Assembly: GCA_964450755.1 (NCBI GenBank)
Contig: CAYVDJ010000017.1
Coordinates: 1-8,928 of the forward strand
Reading direction: 5' to 3'
Length of the DNA stretch: 8,928 bases
Origin: JAADDG01 sp964450755
GTDB taxonomy: Bacteria; Campylobacterota; Campylobacteria; Campylobacterales; JAADDG01
In this document: positions 5,906-8,928 of the stretch, piece by piece
Layout of the letters: every line of letters begins with the position of its first letter
Numbering within the stretch: position 1 is the stretch's first letter
The notes under the pieces: generated by a model
Told to the model about the DNA's origin: nothing
Seen by the model: only the letters and a program-made list of their open reading frames with translations
The model's database searches: none
Made by a program: the position numbers and the translations under genes

Positions 5906-8429
5906 CTTTCTTCTTTTCTTTTTTCTGTATATTTTGCTTTTGAAAGGATTTTTTATAGAGAAACTGATCCTTCCTTTTTCAAGTATAGAGGGATTATATA
6001 TTAAATTAGATAAAAAATTCATTTTAAGAGTAAATAATATAGTTGTCAAAAAGAGAGAAAAATCTCTCAATGCGAAGGAGGAGATAACAGAAATAATCAA
6101 TAAATTTAAGTATTTTAAACTTCTTTTTAAAGAGCTTGATATTAACAATATAAAATTTGAAAATAACAATATAGGTTTTTACTATTTTAATAACATTTTT
6201 CAGTTTAATTCAAAACATCTTTTTCTGAGATCTTTGATAAACATAGAGGAAAACAGTCTGAATATGGATATCATAGATCTAAAACTAAAAGAGTACAATC
6301 TCTCTCTTTGGGGTAAATTAAACGCCAATCTTATCAATAAAAGCGGTTATTTTGACGGTAATTTTGAGATATTTAACATCAAAGGAGATGCAAAACTATT
6401 TTTAAATCAAAACAGGATTGATTATTATCTCTCGACGGATAAATTTGATTCACTTGAACCTTTGATGGGCTATCTCGAAAAAAAGGTAAAAATACACCCT
6501 CTAATCTCAGCGTGGATATACAAAAAAATAACAGCCAAACAGTATAAACTCAAACAGCTTCAGGGAAGCTACAATATCAAAACAAACAACTTCTATCCTT
6601 CAGAGATAAAAGCTATCGCAGAAGCTGAAAATGTAGATGTGAAATTTCATCGCGATATCCATCCTGTAAAAGTCAAAAAGGTAACTCTCCTTTTAACAAA
6701 CGACCGTTTGCGTTTTAAACTTTATGAACCTTTTTATTATGACAAAAATTTAACGGGTAGTTTCGTAACAATTTTCTCTCTAACCAATCTGAAAAAAAGC
6801 GGTATAGAGATAGTTATAAATACAACTTCCCCTCTTGATAAAAGTATTCATAAAATTTTAAAAGCTTACAAAATCAATCTCCCTCTTTTACAAAAAAAAG
6901 GAGTTACAAAAGGGATGGTTTTGATCAAAATTCCTCAATTTAAACTTTCAAAACTGGATGTAAAAGGTGAATTTACAACTAAAAAAAGCACATTTGCTCT
7001 AAAAAATATCCCTTTTACAACAAAAAAAGCAAAAGTTTTTCTGGATAACGGTTTTGTAACTTTAAAAGATACAAATATCCTTTATGACAAACTGTTTGAT
7101 ATAAACGGCAACGGTGTTTTTGATATAAAAGGCAAAAGTTTTAACGGAACTGCTTTGATAAACAGCTTCAAGATAAAACAGAATAAATTTGATTTGTTAA
7201 ATATAAAAAATATAAAAACTCCTGTTTCCGTTACAATGGGAAAAAACAAAACTGTCATACTGCTTCCGACTCTTGGAGCAAAAGCATACCTCTCGAACAA
7301 AAAAAATCTGTTTTTCATAAAATATCTCTCAAAAATCTATCCCTATTCTCCTCTTTTAAAAAAATACAAAGTCAAAAAGGGAAGTTTTGATATCCAAACC
7401 AAAGATTTCTCATCCTATAACATCTATGCCCATTTACAAAATATCAATCTTCCTCTTATAAAAAACGGTAAAAAAACAGATGATCTGAAATTAAATATCA
7501 CACTAAAACCAAATCTCACTCTAATCAACGATATGGACAACTCTTTGATAATAAAGATTTTGGGGGATAATCTAATCGTAAAACTAAAAGATACCGATTT
7601 TATCCTAAACAAATCTGATCTTACAAAAAAAAGTGATCTTGGTTTTAAAAAGAGTGCAATTCTTGCAACGGACTCAAATATAATATTTTCAAAAAACACC
7701 ACTTTGTACTGCAGCTCCTACAATGCAATCATAAAAAAAGACAATATGGACTTTGTCTGTAAGCAGGGTATAGATAAAATATCTTTTATTAAAAACGGGA
7801 AAGATATAAAAATAGAGGCAAAAAACATAAGCAACTATTTTATCAACTCACTTGGAGGCAAAAAGATTTTTGAAAACGGCCATTTCTCTTTTAAAGCAAA
7901 AGGCGATCTCAAAAATCTAAGAGGCAAGTTTTCCATTCAAAACGCCACACTGAAAGAGTTGAAGGTTTTTAACAATCTGATGGCTTTTATCAATACAATC
8001 CCCTCTCTTTTGTTTTTACAAAATCCAAATTTCAGTGACAAAGGTTACAAAATAAAAAACGGAGAGATAGAGTTTATAAAAATAGACAATATTCTTACTC
8101 TGACAAAAATAGCCCTAAACGGATACAGTGCGGATATATTCGGTAAAGGATATGTTGATCTAAAACAAAATCATATCGATTTGAACCTGCAAATATCAAC
8201 ACTTCAAAACATAGACAAAATCATCAAACATATCCCTCTTGTAGGATATATCATCCTCGGAAAAGACGGAAAAAACAGTGTTTCTCTAAAGATAGAAGGA
8301 AACCTCTCAGATCCGACCGTACAAACCTATCTCATAAAAGATATTTTTCAAATGCCCTTTAATATCATAAAAAGAACACTGAATATACCGCTACAAATAT
8401 TTAATGGAAAAATAAATGGTAAAAAATAA
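5847..8429 (+). CDS. Large AsmA/YhdP-like membrane-anchored protein (DUF3971 / AsmA-like C-terminal type)
   Basis: An 860-residue protein with one N-terminal membrane helix (about 15-37) and a long remainder of short alternating hydrophobic/polar segments, as expected for the extended beta-groove of AsmA-like proteins. The last ~180 residues (from about G678) resemble the AsmA-like C-terminal region: F-x-A-K-G-D-L, then GYVDLKQNHIDL, IPLVGYIILG (796-805) and IEGNLSDPTV. Enterobacterial relatives (YhdP, TamB, YdbH) take part in moving phospholipids from inner to outer membrane; that role here is inference. The ATG at 5847 has a poor Shine-Dalgarno but places a short polar/basic stretch before the helix; no better start exists before the helix. 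It is very lysine- and asparagine-rich, with AAA-heavy codons. It diverges from mltG with a 59-nt overlap and precedes tatB by 51 nt. Confidence 0.75.
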   Translation: MIIKITSSAIRNIWNTFLFIFLLFFFLYILLLKGFFIEKLILPFSSIEGLYIKLDKKFILRVNNIVVKKREKSLNAKEEITEIINKFKYFKLLFKELDINNIKFENNNIGFYYFNNIFQFNSKHLFLRSLINIEENSLNMDIIDLKLKEYNLSLWGKLNANLINKSGYFDGNFEIFNIKGDAKLFLNQNRIDYYLSTDKFDSLEPLMGYLEKKVKIHPLISAWIYKKITAKQYKLKQLQGSYNIKTNNFYPSEIKAIAEAENVDVKFHRDIHPVKVKKVTLLLTNDRLRFKLYEPFYYDKNLTGSFVTIFSLTNLKKSGIEIVINTTSPLDKSIHKILKAYKINLPLLQKKGVTKGMVLIKIPQFKLSKLDVKGEFTTKKSTFALKNIPFTTKKAKVFLDNGFVTLKDTNILYDKLFDINGNGVFDIKGKSFNGTALINSFKIKQNKFDLLNIKNIKTPVSVTMGKNKTVILLPTLGAKAYLSNKKNLFFIKYLSKIYPYSPLLKKYKVKKGSFDIQTKDFSSYNIYAHLQNINLPLIKNGKKTDDLKLNITLKPNLTLINDMDNSLIIKILGDNLIVKLKDTDFILNKSDLTKKSDLGFKKSAILATDSNIIFSKNTTLYCSSYNAIIKKDNMDFVCKQGIDKISFIKNGKDIKIEAKNISNYFINSLGGKKIFENGHFSFKAKGDLKNLRGKFSIQNATLKELKVFNNLMAFINTIPSLLFLQNPNFSDKGYKIKNGEIEFIKIDNILTLTKIALNGYSADIFGKGYVDLKQNHIDLNLQISTLQNIDKIIKHIPLVGYIILGKDGKNSVSLKIEGNLSDPTVQTYLIKDIFQMPFNIIKRTLNIPLQIFNGKINGKK
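5993..5998 (-). promoter_or_regulatory. Candidate -10 element for mltG
   Basis: The minus strand reads TATAAT here, 87 nt before the mltG start at 5905 and inside the AsmA-like coding sequence. No extended -10 TG and no clear -35 accompany it, only T-rich sequence upstream. It is listed because mltG needs a promoter within this stretch; the support is weak. Confidence 0.25.
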
Positions 8430-8438
8430 GCTATTTTT

Positions 8439-8447
8439 TGGTAAAAT
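8439..8447 (+). promoter_or_regulatory. Probable extended -10 promoter of tatB-tatC
   Basis: TGGTAAAAT (TG-n-TAAAAT) preceded by a run of T (ATTTTTT) lies in the 51-nt gap after the AsmA-like gene. T-rich DNA followed by an extended -10 is typical of sigma-70 promoters in Campylobacterota. It would give a leader of about 25 nt carrying the strong AAGGAAGG ribosome site (8465-8472), 8 nt before the tatB ATG. tatBC could still also be transcribed from upstream. Confidence 0.5.
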
Positions 8448-8480
8448 CTCCCTTTTTATTAACAAAGGAAGGTTGATAAT

Positions 8481-8867
8481 ATGTTTGGAATGAGTTTTAC
8501 GGAAATATTGGTTATAGCTGTTATCGCTATACTCTTTTTGGGACCGGAAAAACTGCCGGATGCTCTTGTTAAAGTAGCAAAATTTTTCAGGAGTGTAAAA
8601 AAAGCGGTCTCAGGTGCCAAAGAGGCTTTTGATCAAGAGATTAAAATACAAGAACTAAAAGAAAGTGCCCTTAGCTATAAACAGAAAATACAAAATTCCG
8701 TAAATGATATAGAAAAGGAGGCTGATTTGGAAGCTTTTAAAGATATTCCGTCAAAGTTGGAGAATATCGAGGATATATTGGATGACAAACCAAAAAAACC
8801 GTCAGTTTCCAAAGAGAGCGTATCAAAAGAGAGCAAAACAGATAAAAAGGATGACAAAGATGCTTGA
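8481..8867 (+). CDS. tatB: Twin-arginine translocase subunit TatB
   Basis: Membrane subunit of the Tat system, which together with TatC recognises twin-arginine signal peptides and exports folded proteins such as periplasmic metalloenzymes. The 128 residues show the family layout: a short N-terminal membrane helix (about 6-20) with the conserved polar Glu8, the hinge GPEKLP (21-26), an amphipathic helix (about 27-50) and a long charged, probably disordered lysine/aspartate/serine tail that includes a repeated SVSKES (from about 108). Glu8, GPEKLP and the adjacent tatC favour TatB over TatA, which usually has FG-x-KK/R-P. The ATG follows a strong AAGGAAGG. Its end overlaps tatC by 8 nt. Confidence 0.93.
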   Translation: MFGMSFTEILVIAVIAILFLGPEKLPDALVKVAKFFRSVKKAVSGAKEAFDQEIKIQELKESALSYKQKIQNSVNDIEKEADLEAFKDIPSKLENIEDILDDKPKKPSVSKESVSKESKTDKKDDKDA

Positions 8868-8928
8868 AGAGTTAAAACCGCATTTGGCGGATCTTAGAAA
8901 ACGACTTACTATTTCAATAGCAGTACTT
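8860..8928 (+). CDS. tatC: Twin-arginine translocase subunit TatC, N-terminal fragment
   Basis: The first 23 codons run off the right edge: MLEELKPHL followed by ADLRKRL, the conserved cytoplasmic N-terminus (HL-x-ELRKRL) of TatC, then the beginning of the first membrane helix (ISIAVL). TatC is the polytopic core of the Tat receptor. The start overlaps the last 8 nt of tatB, indicating translational coupling. An in-frame ATG at 8851 would add MTK, but AAAAAGG then abuts that ATG directly; the same Shine-Dalgarno is 9 nt from the ATG at 8860, so I prefer 8860. Confidence 0.92.
   Translation, partial: MLEELKPHLADLRKRLTISIAVL

Noticed and set aside
5906..6169. N-terminal extension of mltG to 6169 (402 residues)
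   Set aside because: The extra 88 codons are antisense to the AsmA-like gene, have no YceG similarity and would place the MltG membrane helix internally. The start at 5905 gives normal MltG architecture and length.
7082..7702. Minus-strand open frames opposite the AsmA-like gene (7082-7318, 7424-7702)
   Set aside because: Their phenylalanine-rich content simply mirrors the AAA/AAT-rich codons on the other strand; no start signals or domains are seen.

Overview
The window reads as chromosomal DNA from a Campylobacterota (formerly Epsilonproteobacteria) bacterium, most likely an autotrophic lineage related to Sulfurimonas, Sulfurovum or Nitratiruptor. The grounds are the low-GC, A/T-rich base use, the gene order mdh ... 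sucC-sucD-oorD-oorA (from memory, Campylobacter has a similar mdh-sucCD-oorDABC cluster), a two-subunit class I fumarase placed inside that cluster, and Campylobacterota-like MltG, TatB and TatC sequences. I could not run a database search, so genus level is a guess.

Minus strand, 4816 down to 1: a tightly packed operon of central carbon genes, mdh - fumarase alpha - fumarase beta - sucC - sucD - oorD - oorA (only the first 7 codons of oorA are inside). Gaps between genes are 0, 9, 15, 3, 27 and 9 nt, and each gene has a recognisable Shine-Dalgarno. Read 5'->3', the operon follows the reductive TCA order: oxaloacetate -> malate -> fumarate -> (fumarate reductase, encoded elsewhere) -> succinate -> succinyl-CoA -> 2-oxoglutarate. 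The same enzymes can run oxidatively.

4817-4960: a 144-nt gap holding the likely leader and control region of that operon. It includes a 13-bp perfect palindrome and clustered GTTA repeats.

4961-8429: a head-to-head pair, mltG (minus; peptidoglycan lytic transglycosylase) and a large AsmA/YhdP-like membrane-anchored protein (plus). Their start regions overlap by 59 nt, so there is no intergenic DNA and each promoter must sit within the other gene's coding sequence.

8430-8928: a probable extended -10 promoter, then tatB and the first 23 codons of tatC (plus), the twin-arginine translocase.

I see no mobile element, CRISPR array, tRNA/rRNA or clearly novel system. This is largely a housekeeping region. 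The points most worth a second look are the FNR-like palindrome before mdh, the overlapping divergent starts of mltG and the AsmA-like gene, and the substrate-order layout of the operon.
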